The notes below the pieces were generated by a model that saw only the letters and a program-made list of their open reading frames with translations, did no database searches and had not been told where the DNA came from. Positions 21,963 through 36,010 of a stretch of DNA of 64,000 nucleotides are shown here, one piece after another. The stretch's first letter is position 1, and each line of letters starts with the position of its first letter. The position numbers and the translations under genes are program-made. The DNA is taken from contig CAUYLG010026916.1 of the NCBI GenBank assembly GCA_963573385.1, positions 124,001 to 188,000 of the forward strand. The letters run 5' to 3'. The stretch comes from Cacajao melanocephalus (lineage: Eukaryota > Chordata > Mammalia > Primates > Pitheciidae).

Positions 21963-23629
21963 CTTTCTCATAACTCTTAATAACACTAAGCATCTGGTCA
22001 ATTTATTGGAAGATACATAGGAAAGGCTTTTTGTAAAAAATAGAAATATTAAGGCAAACATACCTTTTTAATTGGTGTGTTTGCAACAACACTGTACAGA
22101 TTCCGATTATAAGCATTCTATAATTATTCATTCTATCGCCATTGTTTATTTTTAAATAAAATATTTTTTATTTAGAAACCTAATTATTTTTATACTTTCA
22201 GTTTGTCTCAGTAGAATAGGCATTGAGTTTTCACAAATGACCATAAATGATCAAAAATGTGAAACAATTTTGGCAAAAAATAAGTTTATCTGTAGAGCAT
22301 GAATTATTCTGCTATGCTAAAAACATGTAGCCTAGAAATGAATTTTACATATGGTGTAATTTTTATTGAGACTTTTGTAGTTTTTTCCTTTTAGTGACAT
22401 ATTTTCTTCCCATTACTTTCTCAAAGCTGTTGTGTATTTGTGGTTTCTTAAAAATGTCAAGCCTATATAATTTCTGAATTTAAAAGATTGCTCTCAAGAA
22501 TTTGTCCAAATATTGAAAATAATTTAGAAGGAAGCAATGCTTTAACAAATAGTATTTTACAAACTGAGTTAAGTGGAAAGAGTACAGAAGAGGGAACTCT
22601 GGGCTTCCCTAGAAGACACAAATCTTAAGTTATATCATTAGCCTTTTCTATGACCTGAGGAAAACATTTTAATATTCAACATACTTAGTGTCTTCATTGT
22701 AATTTGAATGTTCTCTAGCAACATTTTACAAGTTGTTTATAGGAATTCTGAAATACTTTCTGTTTTTTAAAAGTAAATACATTAGGGAGTATGCAATCTG
22801 CTCAAATCTTGCTGTATGAAAACAATTCACTAAACATGTTCCACAAAATCCAAGAGTTCCATAGATACTTTCAGTAGTTCATACACTTTAAAATAACAGT
22901 GCCAAAAGTATTTCTCATCTCTGCTGAGTTGATATATTCACTGGTCTTGCAAAAGCAATGATGGGTACAATTGCTAGTGCCTTAGAATGACTCAAGATAA
23001 TAAAGCTTGGCCTAACTGCTAGGTACTCTTTACCAGCATACACTAACAATAATAGTAATGCTAAAAAAAAAAAAGAAGCCAAATTTTATTTAAGAATGCC
23101 CTGATGAAGCAGAGAAAAAGTCACTTTTAGAAATCTTGATTTTTGAATACATATTGCTTTAATAAAATATTAGATAAATCAAAAAATAGATATATATAAA
23201 AGATATTAAAAAGGTGTGAAAAATGGGAAGTACAAATAAAGTACTTCTGCTGCACATGCCACTACAAATTATTTTCTCAAGCAAAAAACATTTATGTGAC
23301 TGTGAAAGTTTAGAACTGAACTGCTACTGTTTTCATGAAGAGTTATTTTTACTTTGAAGAACATTGATAAACTATGGGCATTTAGATGACAGTATTTGGT
23401 AGATATTTTGCAAAAGTTAAGGAAATGATCCTGCCACCTCAACAAAAGTAAGAGTATTTTTGTCTATGATAAAACTGAAATTTTCAAGTGCAAGTTAGGA
23501 TTTTGCAAAACTAACACCTTTCCAGGTAAGCCTGACACCTTCCCAATACTAAATATTGTTCTCATGCACTATGGTGATATTAACAGATGTGATTTTTAAA
23601 ATATATTGTATACTGAAATGTTTAAATAT
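21963..23629. other. AT-rich unique DNA
   Basis: No gene or confident repeat. Includes an A run at 23063-23074. Confidence 0.5.
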
Positions 23630-24180
23630 TGTGATGGCTCACACCTATAATCCCAACAGTTTGGGAGGCCAGGGTAGGAGGATCACTTAGGAGTTCAAGA
23701 CTAGCCTTGGCAGCATAGAAAGACTCCATCTCGGTATGGTGGCTCACGTCTGTAATTCCAGCACAATGGGAGGCCGAAATGGGCAGATCACCTCAGGCCA
23801 TAAGTTCAAGAACAGCCTGGCAACATGGTGAAAACACATGTATACAAAAAATTTAAAAATTAACCGGGTGTGTTGGCACATGCTTTTTATCCCAGCTATT
23901 TAGGAAGCTGCGGCATGAGAGTCACCTGAACCTGGGAGGCGGAGGTCTCAGTGAGCCAAGATCGTGCCGCTGCACTCCAGCCTGGACAGGAAAAAAACAA
24001 AAACCAAAAAAACTAACCCAGCATAGTGGCACACAACTCTGGTCCTAGCTACTTGAAAGGCTGAGGTGGGAGGAGTGCTTGATCATGGGAGATCAAGGCT
24101 GTAATGAGTTGTGATCCTGCCAGTGCACTCCAGCCTGCGCAAAAAAGTGAGACCCTGTCTCAAAAACAAATTTAAAAACA
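23630..24180 (+). mobile_element. AluJ-like element, split by a second Alu
   Basis: The left arm (23630-23732: 'gatggctcacacctataatc' to 'agactccatctc') and right arm (about 24011-24180: 'cagcatagtggcacac' to 'gagaccctgtctcaaaaac') form one old dimeric Alu. It is split at the central A-rich linker by the Alu at 23733-24010. High divergence and the order of events place it as the older element. Confidence 0.9.
23733..24010 (+). mobile_element. Alu (S type) nested in an older Alu
   Basis: A complete dimeric Alu from 'ggtatggtggctcacgtctg' to 'gcactccagcctgg' plus an A-rich tail (aaaaaaacaaaaacc). It is inserted in the middle linker of the older Alu in the same orientation. The target duplication is hidden in A-rich flanks. 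Confidence 0.9.
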
Positions 24181-26189
24181 CCCTCAATAAATACATACAT
24201 ACATATATAAGTAAATATTGGTAGGTATGTATAGCTCAGTGAACCAATATTTTAAAAAACAGTATTTTTCAAAATATATTGCTTAAGATTTTAAATCATG
24301 TATGACTAAAAAATACATTCAAATGGCAAGGCAGAATATTGGATTAAGGTAGCAGAATACAATGTTTATTAATGTGACTTAAGATTCCACTTTGCAATTT
24401 ATGTTAAAGAAACTACCACTTGTCTGTTTAGTGGACTATCAAAAAGAAACACTCATAATTATCTGAAAAGGCTTTTGAATTCACTTTGCATTTCTGAAAG
24501 CATATAAACAAGAAGCCAGATTTTCTTTTTATATTTTAGCCAAAACATATATTACAGATTTAGTGTGGTAGCAAATGTGAAAATCTAGTTGTCTTTTAAG
24601 AAGCCAAATTTGTCAAAATACATTCCTCAATAACAGTTGCATGGGAAAATATGTTTGTTTTTATAAAAATATGTTATTTTTATTAAAAGGTAATAGATCG
24701 ATTAATGTTGGTAAGTGAATTAAAAATAAATATTTTAAAAAGTATTGGGTATATTTTTTAATTTAGTAAATATTACTAGATAAAACCCAAACAAACAAAA
24801 GGGTTTTGGGGATTCTCAGTGATTTTCAAAAGTGTAAAAAAGCTGTGGAAACCCAAATGTTTAAGACACTCTACTTCTCAGTAACAAAATTTTCCCTCTC
24901 AGCTTTTATCAGTCTTATGTGATCACCATGTAAAGCCATTAATACTAGATAATATTTGCAGCAAAAAAGACTAAGAAGTCCACATTAAGATAAATACACT
25001 CTAAACTAATAAAGAGTTGTCTTGATAATATTGTTGTTGCAAACTTTTCCTGATGTAGTATTCCTTGTAAATATATAAAGACTTTTCAAAAACACATCAG
25101 CTATTTATTTCTTTGTCTATTAAGGACAATAATTTAGAAAAGATAAATATTCTACAGAATATGGAAATATTTGAAATAATGGTAAAATACAGACATATTT
25201 GAAATAATGATGGAATAATGGTAGAACAAGTGTGTTGAATTATTTGATATTAATTTTGTTAATATCAAATATATTTGTTAATATCAAATATATTAATATT
25301 AATATAATATCAAATATATAAAGGATCTCAAACGTAAGACTTGATAGTTCCCTTTAATATTTTGATTTAATATACAATAGAATTTTTTGAAACATAAATT
25401 AGAATATAGTCAAGAAATGTATGTACACACACATATATATATGCATATACACATATAGAGAATAATACATTGTTCTACTCTGTCTTTTTTTCTCACATAC
25501 ATATGGAAAATGCATAAAGCTCTTAATGAAGACAAGGAAATTTTCTAGGGAGATCCAATCTGCCTGTTGCATTTCATAGGTTGTACAGCATACAAAAATA
25601 CACATTTGATTATGAAGGTGATAAATGAGAAGTAGTAAAATGTGCTAGCACTAACATTTACACACATACAATATGTAATGCTGTGTAGGGCAGTATTTTA
25701 ATTAACACTTCATGAATTTAATAGGAATTCTAATTTATGTTGGTATCAATATTCACTCAGGAATACCATTAGTTTTGATTTGTTTCTTACCACGCCTCTA
25801 TCTATGGGCTCCTGTGCTGTTACTTTGAATCATAATAATTTATTGTGTTTATTTTTTCTACACATTCAATTTAACATTTTTAAACACTCTGTAATAGTTT
25901 GAGATGGGGAAAAATAGTATTATAGACTCCATTAATTAACTCCTTTTTACATACTAATACTTTTTCTTACAAGTTTCTATCACTTTATTTGCTGAATATT
26001 TTACCTATCAGAAAGAATTTAATTTCCTGAAAGATAACAAGATCCAGGAGTTATTCTGTGATTTTTCTGTTGCCGCATTTTATATAGCTCAGATCGCCAT
26101 AAATAGCTGTGAGCTTTTCTAAGGCACAACCTTAAGTTACAGTTCATATGTACTCCAGCCAGATCCCGGTATGAAGTTGTTTATTCACA
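24181..26189. other. AT-rich unique DNA with small repeats
   Basis: No gene. Contains an ATAC-rich run (24187-24210), a palindromic AT tandem tract (25242-25320) and an AC/AT run (25421-25455). A 68-codon minus-strand frame (25399-25605) partly encodes that run. Confidence 0.5.
25242..25320. repeat. Palindromic AT-rich tandem tract
   Basis: A perfect 12-bp inverted repeat (ATTTGATATTAA at 25242-25253, TTAATATCAAAT at 25259-25270) with a 5-nt loop. The right arm recurs at 25278-25289 (19-bp period), and a partial third copy (ATATCAAATATAT) is near 25308-25319. Confidence 0.88.
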
Positions 26190-26430
26190 CATTGTGTGCT
26201 CTGTGGGGGGTGCTCTGACAGGCTTTACGTTAAGTACTGAGTAAACAGAGACCAAAGACAAAATATTATTCCCTTAGGAATTCATGGGCTAGTGTGTAGA
26301 TAAAAAATCAACTTGTAATTAAAATGAAGTGTGATCAGTTTCTCTGACATAAGTACAATACATTGATATGAAGGAAACAGGCAATCCCCCAGACACAAAA
26401 TTTTGCATATTTTTTGCTACCAACTGATTG
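26190..26430 (+). repeat. Ancient LINE fragment, same family as 361-1025
   Basis: 'ggctttacgttaagtactga' followed by 'gtaaacagagaccaaagac', 'cttaggaattcatgggctag', 'caacttgtaattaaaatg' and 'aagtgtgatcag'. This matches the 5' blocks of the family (caggcactgtgctaagtactg ... gctcatagtctagtggg ... acaatgtgataag). Confidence 0.55.
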
Positions 26431-27102
26431 AAAAAATGTTTTCCAAGTGGGGAAAAAACTAAAAGACTTTTGTCATTCTCAACATTTCTGATACAGGCCA
26501 GTGACAGAAACAGGGAAATATGGCCCATGAAATTGATGACTCGTTATGAGTTGTTATGGTAGATAGTAAATTTGAAACTGGGAGGATATCACTAGCAAAT
26601 TTAAATTTAGGTGTTGATTTACTCAGGTTGCAATTTCCAGGGACTGTCCAAAGGACTGAAAAGGCCAAATATTCTAGTAAGTGCAGAGGAAGACCCAGCA
26701 ACTCTCCCAGGTACAATAAGATTCAGTTATAGGGCAGAAAACCCAGTTCACTATTTTTACACAATGCACTTTTCCTGACCCTCAATTTTACCTTTCATGT
26801 GCATGTAGCACTATTAGGTTTTGAGGTAGGGGTGATGCAGAAGGAGGGAAGTCATCCGAATGAATAATAAATAACCCTTGACTTCTAGATGGACCATATA
26901 TCATAATACATACTTTAAAATTGGTATAGATCAGCTACAGAATTTTAAAGAAAAGATATTTTACATTGGCTTTAGATGATTAGGGAAGGTTTGCTGGCTA
27001 GAACGTTTTAGAGGTGCACTTTTATGATAGGTAATTGTTAGTAGCCTAGAGTTAAGTGGGCAATGAAATGATCTATACATATATGATGAAATTAACATCA
27101 TA
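26431..27102. other. Unique DNA
   Basis: No gene recognised. The minus-strand frames 26319-26528 and 26459-26716 (69 and 85 codons) overlap the ancient repeat and unique sequence and have no domain I can name. Confidence 0.5.
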
Positions 27103-27245
27103 GTAGAACACAGGATTTCAGAACTCAAGAGTTTTTAGAGGTGTCCTAATCCAAGCTCCTTGATGGACAGATGAGAAAACTAAGACCCAAAGAAATAAAG
27201 GGACTTAATAAGGAAAACCTAGTTAAATAGGAGTCATAGGACCAT
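27103..27245 (-). repeat. CORE-SINE (MIR/MIR3-like)
   Basis: The plus strand reads 'gaggtgtcctaatccaagct', 'gacagatgagaaaactaagac' and 'ccaaagaaataaagggactt'. This is the antisense form of the SINE core (acagatgaggaaactgaggcccagagagg...). Subfamily uncertain. Confidence 0.65.
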
Positions 27246-28133
27246 TACTCACATTTCCCAATTGTCAGAATTCAGGTGTTTTTTTCTTCATTATTTTCCT
27301 CTTTTACTTTCTTTGCTGATGAATTCACAAATATGCAATTTTTCATGAACAACCATTCAATATTATGTACCTCTGAGGTCTTTTCATGGGTTATGAAAAC
27401 TTATGACTGACAACTTATAAAATAAAATATTCATAAAATATTAAGACTGCAGACTCAATAATTAAAAATATACTATACTCTAGAATCATATAACACAGTC
27501 CCAACAATTTTGAACTACACTACACGGTGACCACTATTAGCTCCAATTTATAATAAAGATTTGATTCTTCCCAAGGCAATGAGATAAATCCCCACACAAT
27601 TTCCTACTCTAACTTGTTCCAAGCAATTTTAAAATGTGGATTAGTCAATGAAATGTGGCATTCTTTTGCAGCATTGTGTGATTTGAATTGAAATGAATTG
27701 AAACAAAGAGGTTTAATTTGCCATGGAACACATGCTATTAAGTGGCTGAGAGCTTGTATTTTATCGCAGAGAAAGTAGGTAAAGAAAATAAGCACTTAGG
27801 AAAAATAATTTAAGCATCATGATGTAGTTTTGTCTTCCTCAGCCTTCTCAAGCATAATAGGTTTCACTTGATTTACTTTTTGTTTATAGATGCACTGCCA
27901 ATATCATCTATGGTACTGACTAAAGTGACACAGGAAAGCACTATAAAGGAATTGACTAACTTTTAATATGTTGTTCTAATGTATGAATGTTTTGGTTAGA
28001 TTAACACATCTTAATTTTAAATAAACAACAATAGTCCTAATGGATTCTGGAGATTAAGTTATTTTTTTTTTAAATCACATTCATGCCAAAGTATTGCCTT
28101 AAGTACGAATTCCAAATTGAAATATTATTTTCA
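27246..28133. other. AT-rich unique DNA
   Basis: No gene or confident repeat before the Alu. The 63-codon minus-strand frame at 27604-27795 is unrecognised. Confidence 0.5.
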
Positions 28134-28901
<768 letters not shown>

Positions 28902-29029
28902 GGTGACGGGGGGGGATGGAGGCAGAAAACCACATTGCCATGTATGTACCTATGCAACAATCCTACATGTTCTGCACATGTACTCCAGAACCAAAAGTGC
29001 AATAATATGTACATATATATATATATATA
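28902..29029 (+). mobile_element. L1 3' terminus with (TA)n tail
   Basis: Sense L1 end: 'ccacattgccatgtatgtac', 'ctatgcaacaatcctacatg', 'ttctgcacatgtactccaga' and 'aaaagtgcaataata'. It is followed by (TA)n at 29011-29029 instead of a clean poly(A). A G run (28909-28916) sits at the truncated 5' edge. Confidence 0.82.
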
Positions 29030-32000
29030 ATGATTGCTTACATCGATTAAAAAAAAAAAGAAACGTCCATGTGAATATTTTATTAGGTTTACACAACCTT
29101 CAAATTTGAAGAAGCAAATATACATTCATTTTTAAATATATTTTAAGACATGCTAAGGGATATCAATTATGTAATAAAAGTTCAAATTCTAATAGAATAC
29201 TTTTAGTGTTATTCAAGTAGATACTATTAATCTTAAAGAGTACCTCATTTAATATTTAGACAATATTTTAGGAGAATAGAAGTTGAATTTTACCAATTCA
29301 TTTTCAATCCCTATTAGAATAAATGTTTAACTATTTTATTAAATATTAAATATTTTCATTGAATTTATGATTGATTGTAACAATTGGTTTTCTAACTTTT
29401 TTACTACCCTGTAATAAATCTTATTTGTTTATTGTTAACTATTACTTTATTCTACTACTGGATTAAGTTGCTAGTGCTTTTTTTCTAACATTATTTGCTA
29501 ATTTTTTCTAATTTTTTTCTAATATTATTTTTATAATATTATTTGCCTGAATGCTTATTTCAAAGCTTTGCTATTTAAAATATATGATCATAAATTTAAT
29601 AGTAAAAAGTTTTAGTCTTTTGTTTATGTTGAACTAGATTACTGGACATGAAAATGAGCAGCATCTTAAGAGGCTGAGATAATTTTTATGATGCCTCATC
29701 TTCAGATGTAGTTCCATAAAATAATTAATTTAACAATATCATATTTATTGTATGCATACACTTTGCATATTACATTTCTCCTTAAAATAATTGGGAAATT
29801 TCTCCGAAAATTTTAATCAAGTTTATAAAACAAGAGTCATTGTTAAATGACAATATATTGCTCTATGTCCTGCATCATTCATGTTTTTACTTTTTGTGTC
29901 TTGATTAGATTTGATTAAATTAAATACATTTCTTTTGTATTGCTTATTTTGTCAACACACACTTTAAAATGTAAAATATATTAAATTATTATTCATGTTT
30001 TCCTGTTTTAATTAAAATTATTTATTCCATTTTTTTCTTTAAATTCCTAAGGAATATTTAACCTTTTGTTGATAAAATATATATGGTATAAAGTGATTCA
30101 AAAATGAGCATAATAACAATAATAATCCTATAGACTTTATTTTCTTTTTAGTTTATATTTTCTATTTTATTGAATTTGTTTTTGTGTAGTGTCTACTTTT
30201 TCTTTTCCTTTTAAATGATTAATTGTTTACTGATTTTTTTGACTTCTATTACTATTATTTGAATTTACTACGTTATTTACAAAAAGTATAGAGTGAGTAA
30301 TTTGTAATGGGAGAAATTTATTGAAGTTTTATTTAAGATTATCATACTTTTAAACAATTTCACTGTTGAAGGAAAAACAGAAAAGAAAGCATATTATCTC
30401 CATATAACACAAATTGTTAGAGTTCTAGCTATTAAATATATCTTAGTGATTGTATTGTTTTAGTTATCCATATTCTTTCCTTTTGTCTAACTTTTCCTTC
30501 AAACATGAAAGCTAATATTTCATTACTCTCATATTTATTTTTTGATACTATAATATTACATAGTGTGCTATATTGTCAATGACAGATATGTGAAATAAAC
30601 AATCTTCCTAAAATAAGTTGGAAAAATTGGTCATTTTTATTATGGAATATATTAAATAAGCTAAATATGTAGTTAGTAAATATTTATTCATTGTAAATAT
30701 TTGCAATAAAAATATTTTATTTATTTGTCATGAATATTGCCTTCTCAACATATTATCTGTAAATGTATTTTTATGTAATATATATAAAATTTGCATTTGT
30801 TATGAATTTTACCTTAAATCCTAAGACATGATTTGTCTTTAAAATTTTTTTTTTTTATAAAAAGTGCAATGAGCATGAAAAACACACATAAGAACAAAGG
30901 AATATTTTTTACTTGCTTATGATTTCCTTTTTCTAGGATGATGGGTTACAGAATTTCATAAATAAAGTAGCATATCTTTAACTGCAAGCAAAAAAAAAAT
31001 GAAAAAATAGAATGTAGATGATAGGAGAGTAAAACAAGACCTGTGCTTGCCATCATGGCCTATGCATTATTTTATATGAGTCATCACTTTGTAGGATTTC
31101 TTATAGCTACCGTGGAAAGAAAACTTTCAGTTATTGAAATACATCTGTCCACGAGATAAACGAATAAATAATTTTAAAACCTACTTGTTCATGAGAATTA
31201 AAGCTGCTCTTTGTACTTACAGCAGTAGGGAATTAATCTAAGGTGTCCTAGTTAGGGGGCATCAAATAAGTATGTGTTTTTGAATGAGAAACATTATCAT
31301 CTTTATAGTGCATTTTATAGAATTCTTTTTTAGAGCAGACTTCAGTATTACTCAATGACTTCAAATCAAAGTAAAAATCATGAAAGGCAGCTGAATGGGA
31401 AGCAAACACTATATAATCAAATGTGAATGTGAAGATGCAGTAGAGTGTGCTTGTCAGGAAAGCTGTCGGAGATCTATAAAACAAACAAATACAAACCAGC
31501 TAGTCTCAGTCTATAAAACTAAGAGAACTTGAATGCCCAGGGGTGAATCAGAATCTTATACTCCAGAATTGCCTTTCCTAGCCTCTCCCTTCAGGTAGCA
31601 TTGATATGGAATCTAAAGTCTATATTATGTCCTTTCGGAAGGAAATTAATGGTTCTTGGCCAAAATGACACTGATACGGGTGATCTAGACTCCTCCATCT
31701 TTGGAAAGCTTATTAGTGAAATACCCAGAGAAAGAAATTTAGGAATTATCCTGGAAAAAGATAAGTGATGGAGGGCTGCAGATTGCCCTTGCTTGACTGT
31801 AATGACTCATTAGTATTAGATACGAAGTTGCCATTGCTATAGTATTTTTCTTCCTTTTTAAAGTTAATTTACTCCTAAAATGTTTCTATCATACAGATTT
31901 TTATGTGAACATTTCCTCAAGTGTAGACAACTTCTCTTTAATGAATTCCTATCAAGAAACCCCATGTGTGGTTTTGTAGAAGGGAGAAGAATTGCCAGAA

Positions 32001-33087
32001 TTATGAGCAATGTGTCCCAGATCATGTAAGAATAGAATGTGATAAGCTATTTATGGCTCTGATATAGATGAGTATGATTGTTGGTCTGGAGTTGCCAAAT
32101 GAAGGTGATCATTCTAAAATAAATTAGAAAAATTCATCATTTTTATTTATGATTTTGTGTCTTTTTGTATTTATTTTCTATTCCAACTTTTAAAACTCTG
32201 TATTGATAGTCTTTCAAATACTTCAAAAAGTATTATTTTCCACATTAACAATGACCTTGGAATTTTCCTTATGAATTTGCTTAAATTTTACCATTTTTTC
32301 ATTTGATTTTATGTACTTTTTTTTTATAGTCTCTAACTTTTTGAAATTTATAGAGTGAATTGTTGGATGCTAGAAATAAGGGACTAATTCTTCCTATGAT
32401 AGTTTTACTACATTTTCATTAAAATGTAAAAAACTATTTGAATACATCTTATGATTATTAACTAATTCATGACTTCAAATTAGGAGTCTGTAAAGAGAAA
32501 ATAAAAAAATATTCTCTGTAAAATTAAGTAAATAATTACACAATTTAAGTGACTACTGAAATTATAAGTAAAAGTATAGTCTATTCTCTCAGGAATGTGA
32601 AAAATATATAAGAAAAATACTTTTCCTTTTTTTCCAACATTGTTATATTTTCTTCTAACCCTTACAAACAACAGAAATTAGGGAACAGTTTTTGCTTTAA
32701 TTTAAAATTCTAAAATTGTTGGAATGTAATTTGGATCATCACTTTTATTTTCAAAACCTAATTTCAGTGTAGCATATTCATTTAAATTGTTTTTATCAAA
32801 TACGATTTTCAAAGATACATTTTTGCTAATATTAAACTAATAGAACAAATATTTGTTTGACTAGTCATGAAAGCCTTTTCAGAGAAATGTGTGAAGTGTT
32901 GAAATGTTTTATAGTGTCAACCAAAAAAGGGGAGGGGGGCTCTAAACCTTAGTGTGCAGATGTCTTATAATGGCAACTCAAAATGGCTAATCTTTGGAGG
33001 GAATAACAAATTTGATTTATTTTCAACAGTTCAAAAAACAAAATTGGTATCATGTCACACATCCTTCTGTAGCATAGCACTCTTACG
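29030..33087. other. Very AT-rich unique DNA, no gene
   Basis: About 4 kb with no confident repeat, apart from the possibility of unrecognisable L1 debris (30130-30260 has a T-rich, L1-antisense-like texture). A less AT-rich island at 31500-31790 is unclassified. The open frames 31248-31484 and 32480-32671 have no recognisable domain. Confidence 0.45.
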
Positions 33088-33391
33088 CTGGCTTAGTCTG
33101 TGCTGCTATAACAAAATATGAGTAATTGGTTTAAGGAAAATTTACTTTCACAGTTCTGGAGGCTAGGAGGTCCAAGGTCAAAGCACTTTAGTCCTCACAT
33201 AGCAGAAAAATGGAAGAGCTGGCTAGCAAGCTAGCTGAATGCCATATGAAACATCTTTTATTAGGACTTTCATACCATTAACAAAGAAGACACTTTACAG
33301 CCTGATCCTCTCTTAAAGTCTCCACCTCTAAATGGTATCACATTAGCAACATCTGAATTTTGGAAGAAAATACATTCAAATCATAACACAT
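33088..33391 (-). mobile_element. MaLR LTR (MLT1-like)
   Basis: The antisense LTR starts near 'gtctgtgctgctataacaaa' and continues through 'cacagttctggaggctagga', 'ggtccaaggtcaaagc', 'ttaaagtctccacctctaaa', ending 'caaatcataacaca'. This is the layout of the MLT1/MST group of ERVL-MaLR LTRs. It is shortened in the middle and about 25% diverged. Confidence 0.75.
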
Positions 33392-33529
33392 GTCATTCAT
33401 GTATTTGATCAAGAAGAGCTTTTAACTTTTTGTGGTTCATTGCAGTAAGTGAGGGAAAAAAAAAAAAAAACCTAACCCAGCCATTTATAACTTTTTGCAG
33501 ATGTGTAGTGTGCTATCCAGATTTTTCTC

Positions 33530-33915
33530 CTTCAGGAAAGAACTCATTGTCCTAGATGCGGGGAGTATTGATGGCTGAAAGCTCTCTGCTGAGTTATCTC
33601 TTTGCAGTTGGCTTGGACTAAGGAGAGCTTCCTTGCCCAAACCTTTGTCCACAGTTCCAGGAACAGACTGAATCCAGTGATAGTTCAATATGATGTATGA
33701 ATCTCCTGATTCCTTGCCCTTGCTTAGAATAATTTTGTAAGCCTAACCCAGCTCTAGAGCTCCCTGAAGAATTGACTAAAACTTTTACTTCAGTACATTT
33801 CAACTTCTCCCTCTTCCCCATCCTACAGGTGTTCCTCTTAAGAACTTGCATTTACTTCTTGCATGAATCCCTTTCTTAGAGTCTTGCTTTCAAAGACATT
33901 TAACCAACCTAATAA
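33530..33915 (+). mobile_element. ERVL-class LTR (LTR16/LTR33-like), 5' LTR
   Basis: The 3' part resembles ERVL-type LTRs: 'ccctcttccccatcctacag', 'gtgttcctcttaagaacttg', 'cttgcatgaatccc' and 'agagtcttgctttc'. It runs directly into a segment that looks like ERVL internal sequence. The 5' edge is uncertain. The two minus-strand frames here (33485-33688, 33618-33851) are shadows. Confidence 0.45.
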
Positions 33916-35210
33916 AGTTAATGCCAAGAGAGGTTCAAATAACAGACTCAAAACTAAGATTTTGGAGCTAGATCATTGTTAGCAGGCAATGAGAATCCCG
34001 TCAGTGGTTGTAGATGGAATATTAATAGTCCGTGGCATGTGGTAGCAGTACAATTGTTAAAACTTCCACTCAACTGAAGTGACATACTGAAAGAAGAAAA
34101 TGAAATTACTGATGCAACATCAAATCAAGAATTTGAGATGTACTGGGGAAATCAGAAATCATACTTATAAGGGAAACAAAATTGGATAGCTGTTGCTAGG
34201 ATGTTACATGCTTTAGAGAAAGAGCAGTGTGAGGCCAGAGAGTCCCCTTAAAAGCTATAAATAGATTCTTATCTCCTACAATCAGTGGGCAGAAAGAGCT
34301 AAATACTAGGTCTAGGACTCAATTATAGGAGTAAGCAGGAACCTAGGAAAGATTGATTTATCAGTCCTGGAAGATACACCAAACTAACGTCAGGGTCCTG
34401 GTTGAGAAGTAAGTGGGTAAGTTAAGGGATGGGAAGATCTTGGTTGAAATTTTTGAATTTCCAGATTTCCCTGAGAATCAAATTTCTCTGCAGTTAGAGC
34501 CTACATCTAGCTATTAAAGGGTAGTACTCTCCCTGTTTTGGAAGACAGTGCAAAGGGCTCTTCATTACAAGATAGAATCTACCCTAGATATCCAGAAAAA
34601 TAAATAAGCATGTCAAACATAACTTAGCCAGCACGATGCTAGATGACCTGAGGAAAAAACATAGAACTATCTGAATCGAAATAACCAGTAAATAAGTATT
34701 CACATAACCCAGTAAAACAAATACAGGACTGGATTCTGGGGTACTGAATCAAGAGAAGATATGTAGATAACAAGGTCAGTTAAAAGAGAGTTTAGAGAGT
34801 TTATCAATATGGGAACACTGTCTTACAATACAGAATTCAACATCCTGGCAAGGACACTGACATGCTCTTAGGGTGGCTATTAGAATCATAAAGACATAGC
34901 TGGACACATTAAGTTAAAATGTCAAAACTGCTCTGGGAGGTGGTGAAAGAAGGAATCAAAAGGCTCAGATAATTGGATATTCTAGAGTGCATATATTCTG
35001 TAAGGTTGGAACACACCATGGGGACATTCTGTGAAAGTGTGTGAACAGGGCATTTATAAAATTAATAAGGGACTCTGTTAAGAGGGGTACCAACATCACC
35101 AAGAGAATCAGTGGAGGCTGTGCTTGTAGGTTACCTTTTATGATAGGAAAACCATCTGTGAAAGGGCGCTCTAACTCTACTCAGGCTTTTATAGTCTGTG
35201 TCAGGCTGCC
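33916..35210 (+). mobile_element. ERVL-like internal region (leader and part of gag), degraded
   Basis: Directly after the LTR comes 'gttaatgccaagagaggttc', in the position of a primer-binding-site/leader segment. It is followed by leader-like sequence and a stretch that reads like ERVL gag-region DNA ('gggtggctattagaatcata', 'attaataagggactctgtta'). No open frame of useful length is left. The only sizeable frame (35041-35451) runs past the presumed end and does not match a retroviral protein. Pol, env-like and 3' LTR parts are absent. The ERVL assignment is from recall, and ERV1 is possible. Confidence 0.45.
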
Positions 35211-35739
35211 GACCTGTGTGAATGCCTCCTTACCAAACAAGCTTGAACACTCCATGCCTGTTTGCTTTATTGTAGCTTTGTATTTATTGCCCAACATGGA
35301 TCACGCACTTTGCACTTGTCCACCACTTCCCTGCACAGACATTCTTTTCACCTGGCTTGAGTTTCAACACTCTGCTTTAGACCACCAACACTCAACACAC
35401 ACACACAAACACACACACACTCATGTAGACACCAGTGTCTGTCCTACCTAATGCTTTTCGACAGATCTATTAAGGAACCAAAAGCTAAAGGGAAGAAAGG
35501 AAAAACTGAAAGAAAAGAAAAATGGAAGAAGAGAGAAAAAGAAAAAAAAAGACTTTACATTATTATCTGAAATCATATTGTTCTTGCTTTTACATTTTTG
35601 CTTTTTTGTTTGTGCTTTTAGGTAAGATCAAGTTCCAGCTTTTGTTTCTAATTTTAAGTCTTTGCTATTGTTTTAGAATTATTTATGAAAAATTTCATAC
35701 TTTTTTTTCTGTTTGGGGGACCACTTTTGTTCTAATATG
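35211..35739. other. Unclassified DNA with CA and purine runs
   Basis: (CA)n-like run at 35393-35421 and a purine-rich stretch at 35488-35552. No gene recognised; the 92-codon frame at 35522-35800 starts in the purine run and has no known domain. Confidence 0.45.
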
Positions 35740-36010
35740 TCTTATCTTAATCTTTCATAAAGTCATGGATGTTTCTGCACTCTCAATTTTACCCCTTTAA
35801 CTATTTCTCTTCATTACTGTAGTTTTATTATATTTTGGCATTTATTAGAGTAAATTCCACTTTGTTCTTTTTAGTAAGTGTCTTTAGCTATTCTTGATCC
35901 TTTGCATTTCTGTATACATTTTATAATAAGTTGCCAAGAATACCTATTAATATCTGCATCTGCCTGCAGAACAGATCAGCAATATTGAATTCTGCCAACT
36001 GAATGTTTTT
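35740..36010 (-). mobile_element. L1M fragment (ORF2 region)
   Basis: Antisense ORF2 text: 'cattactgtagttttattat', 'ttggcatttattagag', 'agctattcttgatcctttgc' and 'tttctgtatacattttata'. It is strongly decayed and its right edge is fuzzy. Confidence 0.6.

Noticed and set aside
35041..35451. 136-codon plus-strand frame
   Set aside because: It spans the end of ERV-like internal DNA, unclassified DNA and a CA repeat (Thr/His tail). No retroviral or cellular domain is visible.
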